From: Chryseobacterium pennae
GTDB taxonomy: Bacteria > Bacteroidota > Bacteroidia > Flavobacteriales > Weeksellaceae
Direction: 5' to 3'
Length of the DNA: 64,000 bases
Assembly: GCF_003385515.1 (NCBI RefSeq)
Contig: NZ_QNVT01000033.1
Span: 1 to 64,000 of the forward strand
Shown here: positions 16,144 to 23,886 of the stretch, one piece after another
How the letters are laid out: each line of letters begins with the position of its first letter
Numbering within the stretch: the first letter of the stretch is position 1
The notes under the pieces: generated by a model
Databases searched by the model: none
What the model was told of the DNA's origin: nothing
The model's input: the letters and a program-made list of their open reading frames with translations, nothing else
Translations under genes and position numbers: made by a program

Positions 16144-17161
16144 GGAAATAAGAGAAAAAATGCACGGAGCCTCTGAAGTTCCGCAATCGATAATCAATCA
16201 GATTCATAAGGAAAGACTGCTCCAGATCTGGGTTCCTGAAATGTATGGCGGATTGGGATTTCGTTTAAGAGAAGGGCTATCTGTTTTGTTTGACTGGTCA
16301 AAAATCGATGGAAGTTTGGGTTGGATGCTGACTTTATGTTCAGGAGCCAATTTTTTTTCAAGAAATTTAACCCCCGAAATTGCTAAAGAGCTTTTTTCCG
16401 ATTCTAAAACCTGCTTCGGCGGAAGCGGAATGATTGGCGGAACGGCAGAAAAGCAAGCCGATGGAACTTTTTTAATGAACGGACTTTGGCATTTTGCAAC
16501 AGGAGCACCCCATCTAAGTCATTTTACTTTAAATGCTAAATTGACTGAAAAAGGAGAACCTTTGCTTGACAAATCAGGTTCTGAAATGATAAGGTCATTT
16601 GTTATTTCAAAAAATCAGGTTGAAATTATTCCGAATTGGAAATCAATGGGCATGAAAGCAACCGGAACATACTCTTTTAAAGTTGAGAATGTGAAAATTT
16701 CGGAAGATTACAGTTTTATTTATGATGAATTTTTTACGGATGATGTCTTAGATAAAATTCCATTTAGGATTTTTGCTGATTTAACTTTACTGGTTAATTA
16801 TTTGGGAATGGCCTCTCATTTTTCAGAAGAAGCGATTAAAATCCGACCTCATCTTGACTTACATTCTTTCAATGAAAAAATAGAGAAAGAGATGGAAAGG
16901 ATAATTGAATTTGCCAATGAAATTGAATCTTTGCTCAATGATTTTGCAACCATTTCTTTTGAAAAACAAGAGAAAATTCACGATTATTCGTCAGATGTAG
17001 TGGAAGGTTTATCACATCAGATTCTGGATATTTATTTTCAGTTAGGAATAAAGGCAAGTCATACAGATTCTACAGTGTATCAGGTTTTTTGTGATTATTT
17101 TACAGCAACACAGCATTCTAATTTTAGGAAGGAAAACAAATTTGACCTTACTGCTCACTAA
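16130..17161 (+). CDS. Acyl-CoA-dehydrogenase-like flavoprotein in the thiamine operon
   Basis: A 343-residue protein, using the ATG at 16130 (MLSHKEIREKMHG); an upstream in-frame codon lies deeper inside pnuT and would add a non-family N-terminus. Residues 15-100 form the helical N-domain (VPEMYGGLGFR). Residues 110-205 form the beta domain with GGSGMIGGTAEKQADGTFLMNGLWHFATG. The rest is the helical C-domain. Overall it resembles group-D flavin monooxygenase or acyl-CoA-dehydrogenase relatives that act on small ring compounds, and the usual catalytic Glu is not evident. Its overlap with pnuT under the TPP riboswitch suggests a role in thiamine or thiamine-precursor metabolism; this is inference. 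Confidence 0.8.
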   Translation: MLSHKEIREKMHGASEVPQSIINQIHKERLLQIWVPEMYGGLGFRLREGLSVLFDWSKIDGSLGWMLTLCSGANFFSRNLTPEIAKELFSDSKTCFGGSGMIGGTAEKQADGTFLMNGLWHFATGAPHLSHFTLNAKLTEKGEPLLDKSGSEMIRSFVISKNQVEIIPNWKSMGMKATGTYSFKVENVKISEDYSFIYDEFFTDDVLDKIPFRIFADLTLLVNYLGMASHFSEEAIKIRPHLDLHSFNEKIEKEMERIIEFANEIESLLNDFATISFEKQEKIHDYSSDVVEGLSHQILDIYFQLGIKASHTDSTVYQVFCDYFTATQHSNFRKENKFDLTAH

Positions 17162-17390
17162 AACGGTTTTTTTAAGTTTAAAGGAGCTTACAATTCTAGT
17201 CTTGCATCTAACCTCATTATTTAAATAGAAATAAATCTAGAGGTGTTTAAGGTGTGTTTAAATAAATTTTATTAAAATCATTTTAATGTTTTATTTTTTT
17301 TATTTAAATATCGATTTTTTGAGAATAAAATTTATAATTTCACATGGTATTGAATTATAATATTTTAACTTAAATCCAAATCAAAAAACG

Positions 17391-18422
17391 ATGACTATGA
17401 AAAAACAACCCGTAAAACCGGAATTTACTTTAAAAATGTTTGAAGTATTAGGAGGTGTATGGCTGGCCGGCTGTGTAAAGACTGCTGCAGAATTAAACAT
17501 TGCAGACCATTTAGCAGATGGTTCCAAAACAATCTCTTCGTTGGCGAAAGAAACTCACTCTAATGAAAAAGCACTGTATCGGATTATGAGAGCATTAAGC
17601 AGCGTTGGTATTTTTGAGGAATCAGAAAACCAAACCTTTGCATTAAATGACTTTGGAGCAGCTTTACAGACTGATGTTCCCGGAACAGCCAAGAATTTTG
17701 TACTCACTATTATGAACGAACATTTTCCAGCTTATGGTGAACTTACCTACGGTGTTCAGACAGGCAAAATTCCTTTTGATCATATCCATGGACTACCTCT
17801 TTGGGATTACTATAAACAATATCCGGAAATAGGTGAGAATTTTGGAAAAGGAATGACCGGAATGTCTGGAACAGAGTTAAAGGGAATTATGGAAAATTAT
17901 GATTTCAGTCCCTATAAAAAAATAGTAGATATAGGCGGAGGAAATGGAGTAATGATGTATGCAATTCTGAATGTTGCACCCGGTAGTTCGGGAATTATCT
18001 TTGATGAAGAGAATGTGATTCAAAAAACTACAGAACTTATCCCCCAAGATTTAAAAGAAAGATGTTCTGTTGCCATCGGTAGTTTTTTTGAAAAAGTTCC
18101 GGAAGGAGCAGATTTATACACGATGAAATGGATTATCCATGATTGGAGTGATGATGAATGTGTTCAGATTTTAAAAGTTTGCTATGAAGCAATGCCAAAA
18201 GGAGCAAAACTATTGATTATAGATGCTGTTATTCCTGATGACTCTTTGAATCAGCCTCATATTGCCAAACTTTTGGATATTGTGATGCTGGCTTGCCTTA
18301 CCGGCAGAGAAAGGACATTGAGTGAATTTAAAGTGCTATTGGAAAAATCTGGATTACAATTCAACAGACTTGTTCAGATTGGTACAGAAGCGAAAAGCAT
18401 CATTGAATGTGAGAAAATTTAA
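17391..18422 (+). CDS. SAM-dependent O-methyltransferase (PF00891 type)
   Basis: A 343-residue methyltransferase. Residues 10-100 form a winged-helix dimerisation domain (ADHLADGSKTISSLAKET). The SAM loop VDIGGGNGVMM is at about 179-189, and the catalytic-His region WIIHDWSDDE is near 249-256, followed by LLIIDAV. This is the class that methylates phenolic or polyketide hydroxyls (hydroxyneurosporene/plant OMT-like). The substrate is unknown and there are no biosynthetic neighbours. A second Met at codon 3 is equally possible as start. A strong terminator separates it from the convergent alcohol dehydrogenase gene. Confidence 0.85.
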   Translation: MTMKKQPVKPEFTLKMFEVLGGVWLAGCVKTAAELNIADHLADGSKTISSLAKETHSNEKALYRIMRALSSVGIFEESENQTFALNDFGAALQTDVPGTAKNFVLTIMNEHFPAYGELTYGVQTGKIPFDHIHGLPLWDYYKQYPEIGENFGKGMTGMSGTELKGIMENYDFSPYKKIVDIGGGNGVMMYAILNVAPGSSGIIFDEENVIQKTTELIPQDLKERCSVAIGSFFEKVPEGADLYTMKWIIHDWSDDECVQILKVCYEAMPKGAKLLIIDAVIPDDSLNQPHIAKLLDIVMLACLTGRERTLSEFKVLLEKSGLQFNRLVQIGTEAKSIIECEKI

Positions 18423-18447
18423 AAAGGACTTAGGTAAAGAACCTAAT

Positions 18448-18490
18448 GCATAAAAAACAGGAAGTTCAATAAACTTCCTGTTTTTTATGC
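18448..18490. terminator. Bidirectional terminator
   Basis: A perfect 19-bp stem beginning GCATAAAAAACAGGAAG with a 5-base loop, A-rich on one side and T-rich on the other, sits between two convergent genes (ending 18422 and 18513). It should stop transcription from both. Confidence 0.9.
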
Positions 18491-18512
18491 TGAAATTTAA
18501 ATATAAAATTAA

Positions 18513-19679
18513 CTATCCTGCAACCAATTCCTCAGTATACACAAGACCTTCATAACAAGCATTATAAATAGCCTTTAATTCATCTAATGAAGGAACTCTT
18601 GGATTAAATCCTGTACATGGATCTGCAAGCGCATTAGCGGTGATATAATCAATGTTTTTATCCCAGTCTTCTCTTGAAATCCCGAATTCTTTAATTGCTG
18701 ATTGATTATTAACTTCTAAACGCAGCGTCTCAATAGCCTGTGCAAGATCTTCAGCTGTTTCTTTACCGATTACTCTTGCTAAATCAGGATAGCGTTCTGT
18801 TGCCTGCGCATTATAGCGGATAACATTCGGAAGGAAAATGGCATTGGAAGCACCATGAGGAATTCCGTACAGTGCTCCAACCTGGTGAGATAAAGAGTGA
18901 ACAATTCCCAACCAAGCGTTGTTGAATGCTAAACCTGCCATAAAGGAAGCGTCATGCATATTCTGACGTGCTGTAATATTGTTTGGGTTTTCTACGGCCT
19001 CTTTTAAGTTATTGAAAACAATCTCAAGACCTCCTTTTGAAAGTGCATCTGCAATATTATTATCAATATTGGACACGAAAGCTTCCACACAGTGCGTCAA
19101 TGCATCAAGACCTGTATTTGAAGTAACATGTGCAGGCATTGAAGCACAGATTTCTCCATCTACGATAGCAATATCCGGTGTTAATTCATAAGAAACGATT
19201 GGATATTTCACCCCTTTTTCTCTGTCTGTAATCACGGCAAGGCCTGTTGTTTCAGTTCCTGTACCACTTGTAGAAGGGATAGCGATAAATTTTGCCTTAT
19301 TTCTTAAAACAGGAACGGTGAACGGCTTAATCATGGCATTAAAATCAGCATCAGGATATTCATAAAATACCCACATGATTTTTGCGGCATCAATGGCAGA
19401 ACAGCCTCCTAAACCGATTACCCAATCCGGCTCAAATGTTTTCATGATTTCAGCACCTTTCATACAAGTTGCTGATGATGGATCTTCCTCTACACCTTCG
19501 AAAATCTGAGTATCGATTCCTGCTTCTGTTAGGTAAGCAATCGCTTTGTCAAGAGTTCCGCTTTTTCTCATAGAGCTTCCTCCCGTTACGATTACCGCTT
19601 TTTTACCCTTAATATTTGCTAATTCTGAAAGGCTTCCGGCACCATGGAAAACTTCTCCTGCAATAAATAATTTGCTCAT
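18513..19679 (-). CDS. Iron-containing alcohol dehydrogenase
   Basis: A 388-residue group III dehydrogenase. The NAD(P) region includes TGGSSMRKSG (32-41) and GLGGCSAIDAAK (89-100). The metal ligands are Asp192 and His196 (TGLDALTHCVEAF), His261 and His275 (VHSLSHQVGALYGIPHGAS), all present. Such enzymes reduce aldehydes to primary alcohols with Fe2+ or Zn2+ and NAD(P)H; members include butanol, lactaldehyde and methanol dehydrogenases. A TAATTTTG -7 box lies at 19704-19711. The AraC regulator gene ends only 67 bases upstream on the same strand and is the obvious candidate regulator. Confidence 0.9.
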   Translation of the reverse strand: MSKLFIAGEVFHGAGSLSELANIKGKKAVIVTGGSSMRKSGTLDKAIAYLTEAGIDTQIFEGVEEDPSSATCMKGAEIMKTFEPDWVIGLGGCSAIDAAKIMWVFYEYPDADFNAMIKPFTVPVLRNKAKFIAIPSTSGTGTETTGLAVITDREKGVKYPIVSYELTPDIAIVDGEICASMPAHVTSNTGLDALTHCVEAFVSNIDNNIADALSKGGLEIVFNNLKEAVENPNNITARQNMHDASFMAGLAFNNAWLGIVHSLSHQVGALYGIPHGASNAIFLPNVIRYNAQATERYPDLARVIGKETAEDLAQAIETLRLEVNNQSAIKEFGISREDWDKNIDYITANALADPCTGFNPRVPSLDELKAIYNACYEGLVYTEELVAG

Positions 19680-19703
19680 TTTTTTTGTTTGATTTTAATG
19701 AGA

Positions 19704-19711
19704 CAAAATTA
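19704..19711 (-). promoter_or_regulatory. -7 promoter box of the alcohol dehydrogenase gene
   Basis: TAATTTTG on the minus strand, 24 bases before the start codon. The distal box is not clear, which would fit an activator-dependent promoter. Confidence 0.45.
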
Positions 19712-19746
19712 GATAAGCCCAAACGGATGGTGTTATACAAACAAGA

Positions 19747-20622
19747 TTATGTGTTATACATTTGCGCCAATTCCTGTTGTAGAGCAGTAGGCGTTTCCTT
19801 CAATTTAGACTTTACAAATTTGTTGAGAGCAGAAGGAGAATTGAAGCCAAGGTCAAATGCAATTTCTTTATGAGAAAGATCTGAAAACATCAATTGTCGT
19901 TTAATCTCTATTAAAATCCGGTTATGAATGGTCTGAATAGCTGTTTCCCCACAATGTTTTTTAGTAATTAAATTTAATTTTTTTGTCGTAATATGCATTT
20001 CATCAGCATAATACTGAACTGTTCTGTATTGTTTGTAATGTTCGTTCAATAATTTTTTAAAACGAACATAAATAGGCTTGTCAGCTGTTTCTTTATGAAG
20101 AATAGGATGCAATCCGTGAACAGATTCAATTAAGCCTAACAGAAAAATTTTGATATGAAACCTCGCCTGCTCCTTTTTGATAAGGCTTGGATATTGATAA
20201 ATTCCCTTGATGATAGAGATTGTATATAAACTTTGCTGAAAGTCTTCTGAAGATAAAATGGTACAATGAAGTTGTGTGGAAAGATTTACATTATAAGTAC
20301 TCAGTTCGTTTTTCAAAATATCTGAACAGAATAATACTTCTTCAAACAGAATTATTTTCCCTTTCAGGTCAGTACTTATGTCAGAAATAAAATGTACCTG
20401 CTCCGGAAATACTACAGAGATTTTCCCTGGTTTCAAAAAATGAACATTATCCTCAATATGTAACTGTAAAGTCCCGTTTTCAATAACAATTATAAAAAAA
20501 TGATCTTTCTTGTGTGGCTTATCATAATCTTGCAAATAGTCATTTGTTAAATCAAAAACCCGAAAAGAAAGATTTTTATCCTCTTCCTTTTGAATATTCT
20601 TTTTAATCTCCAGCGTCTTCAT
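19747..20622 (-). CDS. AraC-family transcriptional regulator
   Basis: A 291-residue protein. Residues 15-150 form a cupin-like sensor domain (HIEDNVHFLKPGKISVVFPEQ, HFISD). Residues 195-287 form the two-helix-turn-helix AraC DNA-binding domain (YADEMHITTKKLNLITKKH; KEIAFDLGFNSPSALNKFVKSKLKETP). The second HTH is followed by the usual tail. It is encoded upstream of, and in line with, the iron alcohol dehydrogenase gene, so induction of that gene by an aldehyde or alcohol signal is plausible. The ligand is unknown. Confidence 0.9.
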   Translation of the reverse strand: MKTLEIKKNIQKEEDKNLSFRVFDLTNDYLQDYDKPHKKDHFFIIVIENGTLQLHIEDNVHFLKPGKISVVFPEQVHFISDISTDLKGKIILFEEVLFCSDILKNELSTYNVNLSTQLHCTILSSEDFQQSLYTISIIKGIYQYPSLIKKEQARFHIKIFLLGLIESVHGLHPILHKETADKPIYVRFKKLLNEHYKQYRTVQYYADEMHITTKKLNLITKKHCGETAIQTIHNRILIEIKRQLMFSDLSHKEIAFDLGFNSPSALNKFVKSKLKETPTALQQELAQMYNT

Positions 20623-20757
20623 ATATTCATTTCTTTTATTATCAAAAAACTTTTGCTGTATAAAACAGACTGCAAAAATAATTTAAATCTGAATAAAATT
20701 ACCACTTATAACAACCATCTGTATTCAAAGATTGATTTTGATACTGAGTTTCAACCT

Positions 20758-20790
20758 ATCCTTGTCAAGGTTTTAAACCTTGACAAGGAT
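20758..20790. repeat. Perfect intergenic palindrome, REP-like
   Basis: Two 16-base arms, ATCCTTGTCAAGGTTT and its exact complement, are separated by a single T. The arms also contain a nested inverted CCTTG-TCAAGG, so each arm can fold on itself. It lies in a 289-base gap between two minus-strand genes and has no U-run, so it is not a standard terminator. This kind of CCTTGTCAAGG palindrome recurs between genes in related genomes as far as I recall; copy number here is not testable from one window. Confidence 0.8.
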
Positions 20791-20911
20791 AATCAACCAA
20801 ATCTTTTTCCAAATCTAAAGGCACTATTGTTTAAAAAAGAAAAGTCAAAATAGAAAATTCTATTCTGACTTTTATATCTTTTAATGATAATTATAGTTGT
20901 ATTATACAGTT

Positions 20912-21271
20912 TTATTTTTTTAGTCTTGCAACTTCTTCTTTTAACAGACTGATATACTCCTGTAAGCTTTTAATGATTTCGATGCTTAATTCATTATTAA
21001 TAGTAGCATTAATGTTATTCCCCATATTACCTTGTGCCTGATCATTAAACACAGGATGGTCAATGTTAATATTAACTTCATCCTCTTCATAAATTTCCTC
21101 AACCGGCACTTCAAGAAATTTCGCCAGCTTATCCCATTCAGCTTGTATAATTTTTACAGCTCCGCTTTCTTTTCTGCTATAATTTGAAACATCTGTAGCA
21201 ATAGCATCAGCAACTTGCTGTTGGGTATAACCTTTCCTTTTTCTTACTGTACGTAGTTTTTCTTTTTGCAT
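20912..21271 (-). CDS. Xre-family helix-turn-helix regulator with coiled-coil tail
   Basis: A 119-residue protein taken from the Met beginning MQKEKLRTVRKRKGYTQQQV; 24 extra upstream codons are hydrophobic and look untranslated. Residues 3-60 form the HTH_3 domain (YTQQQVADAIATDVSNYSRKE), with a KLAKFLEVPVEEIYEED end. Residues 90-119 are a short heptad-like helix (IIKSLQEYISLLKEEVARL), probably for oligomerisation. It is divergent from ssb. Helically phased repeats lie in the shared spacer and could be its operator. Confidence 0.85.
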   Translation of the reverse strand: MQKEKLRTVRKRKGYTQQQVADAIATDVSNYSRKESGAVKIIQAEWDKLAKFLEVPVEEIYEEDEVNINIDHPVFNDQAQGNMGNNINATINNELSIEIIKSLQEYISLLKEEVARLKK

Positions 21272-21459
21272 ATTAGACGTTTTTACAAATTTGCAAAAAA
21301 ATAACGTATAAAATAGAGAGGTTTTTAAAATTTTTATTAACAAAAATAAAATCTATAATTCCTGAGTAAGTTCATATCATTCCTTTTTATTTTAAAACTA
21401 TATTAATATTTTTTACCATGAGAAGTGAATATTACTAAACATTTTTAATCTTTATTATC

Positions 21460-21502
21460 CGATTATAAACGATTACAAACGAATTTAAATAGTTTATAAC
21501 CG
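21460..21502. promoter_or_regulatory. Candidate operator between Xre gene and ssb
   Basis: Three consecutive 10-base units, CGATTATAAA, CGATTACAAA and CGAATTTAAA (21460-21489), are followed by GTTTATAACCG (21492-21502), which is the inverse of the first unit with one mismatch. One-turn spacing plus dyad symmetry is typical of a regulator site. The divergent Xre protein is the natural candidate. Confidence 0.45.
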
Positions 21503-21597
21503 ACTGATTCTTGGTGAGATCGCAACCTTTGCAACAGAGATTTGAGAAAACAGTGAACGTCTCTTATCTAAAATACTAATCATTAAATCTAAAAGTT

Positions 21598-21930
21598 ATG
21601 TCACTAAGAAACAAAGTAACATTAATTGGTTACACAGGTAAAGAAGTTGAAATGGTAAACTTCGAAAACGGAAGCGTAAAAGCAAATGTATCTTTAGCTA
21701 CCAGCGATCATTACACTAATGCTAAAGGTGAAAAAGTGGAAGAAACACAATGGCACAATCTGATTGCTTTCGGGAAAGTTGCAGAAATTATGGAAAAGTA
21801 TGTTCCCAAAGGAAAAGAGATTGCGATTGAAGGTAAGCTTACCTACAGATCTTACGATGATAAGGATGGTGTAAAGCGTTACATTACGGAAATTCGAGTA
21901 GATGAGATCCTGTTGCTGGGAGGTAAATAA
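21598..21930 (+). CDS. ssb: Single-stranded DNA-binding protein without acidic tail
   Basis: A 110-residue OB-fold SSB: MSLRNKVTLIGYTGKEVEM, then SLATSDHYTNAKGEKVEETQWHNLIAFGKVAE, then KEIAIEGKLTYRSYDDKDG and ITEIRVDEILLLGGK. The family normally continues into a flexible linker and an acidic DDDIPF-like tip that recruits repair and replication proteins; here the chain ends right after the OB fold. It is therefore more like a short accessory or paralogous SSB than the main replicative one. The HRDC protein gene starts 14 bases downstream, giving a two-gene DNA-handling unit. Confidence 0.9.
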   Translation: MSLRNKVTLIGYTGKEVEMVNFENGSVKANVSLATSDHYTNAKGEKVEETQWHNLIAFGKVAEIMEKYVPKGKEIAIEGKLTYRSYDDKDGVKRYITEIRVDEILLLGGK

Positions 21931-21944
21931 TTCTAAAAACTCAA

Positions 21945-22400
21945 ATGATGAAAGTAAAAGTTTTTAAGATCAGGCTTCCTGAAGAATTTCTCTACAAAGA
22001 TCAGAAAATGCTTGATGATTTTCTGGAAGGCAATGAGATTATAAAAGTGGAAACCGCTTTTGTAAACGATGAATGTTATTGGTCTGTGATTCTGTATTTT
22101 GAAGAACTTAAAGTAGTGAAAAATACAGTGAAAGAACCAAAGGTTATTAAATACTCTGCGGATAATGATTTCCTGAATCCCGATGAAGAACAAATTCTCA
22201 ATGCCCTGAAACTTTGGAGGTCGGAGAAAGCCAGGGAACAAAATCTGCCAAGCTACTTCATTGCAAGTAATAAAGAACTGATGTCTGTAGCTAAGTATAA
22301 ACCTGCCAAAAAAGAAGAACTATTGGAGATCAAAGGATTCGGAAAGCATAAGATTGAAAATTATGGCGAAGAAATACTGGAAATCCTTGAAAGTGTCTGA
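21945..22400 (+). CDS. HRDC-domain protein
   Basis: A 151-residue protein. Residues 1-65 are an unassigned alpha/beta part (FKIRLPEEFLYKDQKMLDDFLEGNE). Residues 80-150 are a clear HRDC domain: ILNALKLWRSEKAREQNLPSYFIASNKELMSVA and the helix-hairpin-like end LLEIKGFGKHKIENYGEEIL. HRDC modules bind DNA in RecQ helicases and RNase D; here the domain occurs without a helicase. The start is ATGATG, so either Met may be used. It is followed by a terminator and is probably co-transcribed with ssb. Confidence 0.85.
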   Translation: MMKVKVFKIRLPEEFLYKDQKMLDDFLEGNEIIKVETAFVNDECYWSVILYFEELKVVKNTVKEPKVIKYSADNDFLNPDEEQILNALKLWRSEKAREQNLPSYFIASNKELMSVAKYKPAKKEELLEIKGFGKHKIENYGEEILEILESV

Positions 22401-22427
22401 TTTTTAGGAACAATTAATACTAAAGAA

Positions 22428-22461
22428 CAAAAGCTGTAGAAGTAATCTTCAACAGCTTTTG
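22428..22461. terminator. Terminator between convergent genes
   Basis: A 14-bp stem with one A-A mismatch (CAAAAGCTGT-A-GAAG / CTTC-A-ACAGCTTTTG) and a 4-base loop sits between genes ending at 22400 (+) and 22486 (-). A and T runs flank the two sides. Confidence 0.8.
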
Positions 22462-22485
22462 CTATTCAAAATCAAAAGTTTATTC

Positions 22486-23241
22486 TTAGTTTTTATTTGC
22501 TTGAGAGTTTTTTTGATCAAGTGAAGTTGGTTCAATCCTTAATTCTAAATTGTCTCTTTTCGTAGATAAGTTAAATAGCTCTTTGGCTATATGTGTTGCT
22601 TCTGTTCGGTTTTCCAATTCAAAGCCTAAAGGAAGATCTGATCTGCTGCTTTCTTTTTCAGAATCAGAATATAGAGGAGGGTTGTCAATGGGGATATAAC
22701 CCACAAAAATATTTTTTTCTGCGAATTCATTATGCAAATGGGTAGTAAGCATTCTCAAAGCTGCTTGAGGGACTCCCATAGCAGAAGTAAAAGGATAGGC
22801 AGTTCTATCTGACTGCCCACTTGTAAATAATAGAGCTCCGCTGGTTTGTAAAAGATAAGGAATGGTTGTTTTGGCAGTTTCCAAAGCGCTTAAAACTCTT
22901 GTATTCAAATAAGTTTTTAATAAATCAATAGATAAATCCGTTATGGGAACATAAGACTCTGCTCCCAAAGGCCCAGGAACATTATACAAAACAACATCCA
23001 GACGATTTCCTAATTTTTCTGTTAATTTTTTTATAGAGCCGGATACAGATTCAGGAGTATTAGCGTCAATTGTTTCATTGAATACAGATATTCCTTCTAG
23101 CTCAAGTTCAGCTTTTATAAGGTTAAGTTTTTCCTGGTTTCTACTCATTAAGCCTACCAAATATCCATGATGGCCAAAATATCTGGCTGTTTCTAGCCCA
23201 ACCCCCGGTCCAGCTCCTATAATTATTATTGTCTTGTTCAT
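22486..23241 (-). CDS. SDR-fold protein with degenerate active site
   Basis: A 251-residue protein starting MNKTIIIIGAGPGVGLETARYF; further in-frame Mets lie 4 and 17 codons upstream. The Rossmann motif GAGPGVG is intact, and NVPGPLGAE and SGALLFTSGQSD follow the SDR plan. Where the catalytic YxxxK is expected the sequence reads TAYPFTSAMGVPQAALR, with no Lys in place. It may be a non-canonical reductase or a cofactor-binding sensor. It is divergent from an HxlR regulator, a very common pairing for redox or electrophile response. Confidence 0.8.
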   Translation of the reverse strand: MNKTIIIIGAGPGVGLETARYFGHHGYLVGLMSRNQEKLNLIKAELELEGISVFNETIDANTPESVSGSIKKLTEKLGNRLDVVLYNVPGPLGAESYVPITDLSIDLLKTYLNTRVLSALETAKTTIPYLLQTSGALLFTSGQSDRTAYPFTSAMGVPQAALRMLTTHLHNEFAEKNIFVGYIPIDNPPLYSDSEKESSRSDLPLGFELENRTEATHIAKELFNLSTKRDNLELRIEPTSLDQKNSQANKN

Positions 23242-23272
23242 TGTTAAACTCATAATATTGTTATTTAATACA

Positions 23273-23306
23273 GGGACAAAATTATAGGACAAAATTTGTA
23301 TTTTTG
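23273..23306. promoter_or_regulatory. Divergent promoter and candidate HxlR operator
   Basis: The spacer holds GGACAAAATTATAGGACAAAA (two copies of GGACAAAAT) and an interrupted palindrome ACAAA-A-TTTGT at 23289-23299. A -7 box faces each way: TAATTTTG on the minus strand (23277-23284) and TATTTTTG on the plus strand (23299-23306). A protein bound here would cover both start regions, as expected for an HxlR-controlled divergent pair. Confidence 0.5.
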
Positions 23307-23353
23307 TTATGAGTTACCTCTATGATAGTGGTTACAAAAATGTAAGTATAGAT

Positions 23354-23692
23354 ATGAATATTGAGAAAAAACCTTGTGATAATGCCTATTTAGCAATCCA
23401 TGATACTCTTTATGTTATAGGGGGGAAATGGAAGCTTGTTATTTTGGGTGCTTTGGTGACCACAGGCAGCAAATCTTTCGGTGAGCTATCTAAAATGATT
23501 GATATCAGTCCGAGAATTTTGTCTAAAGAATTACGTGAATTGGAGCTTAATAAACTTATTACCCGAAAGGTTCTCGATACAAAACCTATTATGACAGAAT
23601 ATTCAGTGACTCCCTATGCTGAAAGCCTTCGTGAACTGATTAATATTATGATTAGCTGGGGATATCAGCACAGAGAAGAAATCAAAGATTAA
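23354..23692 (+). CDS. HxlR-family winged-helix regulator
   Basis: A 112-residue protein from MNIEKKPCDNAYLA; an ATG 15 codons earlier lies almost on the predicted transcription start, so I prefer the inner Met. The HxlR fold is clear: Cys near the N-terminus (KPC, the redox-sensing position in relatives), IGGKWKLVILGAL, KSFGELSKMIDISPRILSKELRELE as the recognition helix, and the beta-wing with TEYSVTPYAESLRELI. Regulators of this family sense reactive electrophiles or oxidants through that Cys. The divergent SDR gene is its likely target. Confidence 0.9.
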   Translation: MNIEKKPCDNAYLAIHDTLYVIGGKWKLVILGALVTTGSKSFGELSKMIDISPRILSKELRELELNKLITRKVLDTKPIMTEYSVTPYAESLRELINIMISWGYQHREEIKD

Positions 23693-23853
23693 TTCAGAAC
23701 CTTATAATTGATATCTTTAAAATACTGATAGACGAAACTTCAGATTGAGACAAATTACATTTTATTTTTTTAATAACCAGGTTCTATCACCGTAAAAATA
23801 GTAAAGGTCATTTCTTTAGTTTTTAATGCTGTGTAAAATTCCCTGCAATTCCG

Positions 23854-23861
23854 TACTTTTG
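23854..23861 (+). promoter_or_regulatory. -7 promoter box of hisS
   Basis: TACTTTTG fits TAnnTTTG and lies 25 bases before the hisS start codon, giving a leader of about 20 bases. Confidence 0.5.
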
Positions 23862-23886
23862 TCCTTATCAAAATGACATACAATAA

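Noticed and set aside
20590..20853. Plus-strand open frame of 87 codons covering the palindrome
   Set aside because: It overlaps the AraC gene start, runs through the REP-like palindrome and has no protein-like pattern; it exists because the region lacks stops by chance.
21272..21343. N-terminal extension of the Xre regulator
   Set aside because: The 24 extra residues are hydrophobic and precede the family's usual start (MQKEKLRTVRKRKG); more likely leader DNA.
21598..22400. ssb plus Xre gene as a prophage or plasmid remnant
   Set aside because: No integrase, replication or structural genes nearby, and composition matches the flanks.
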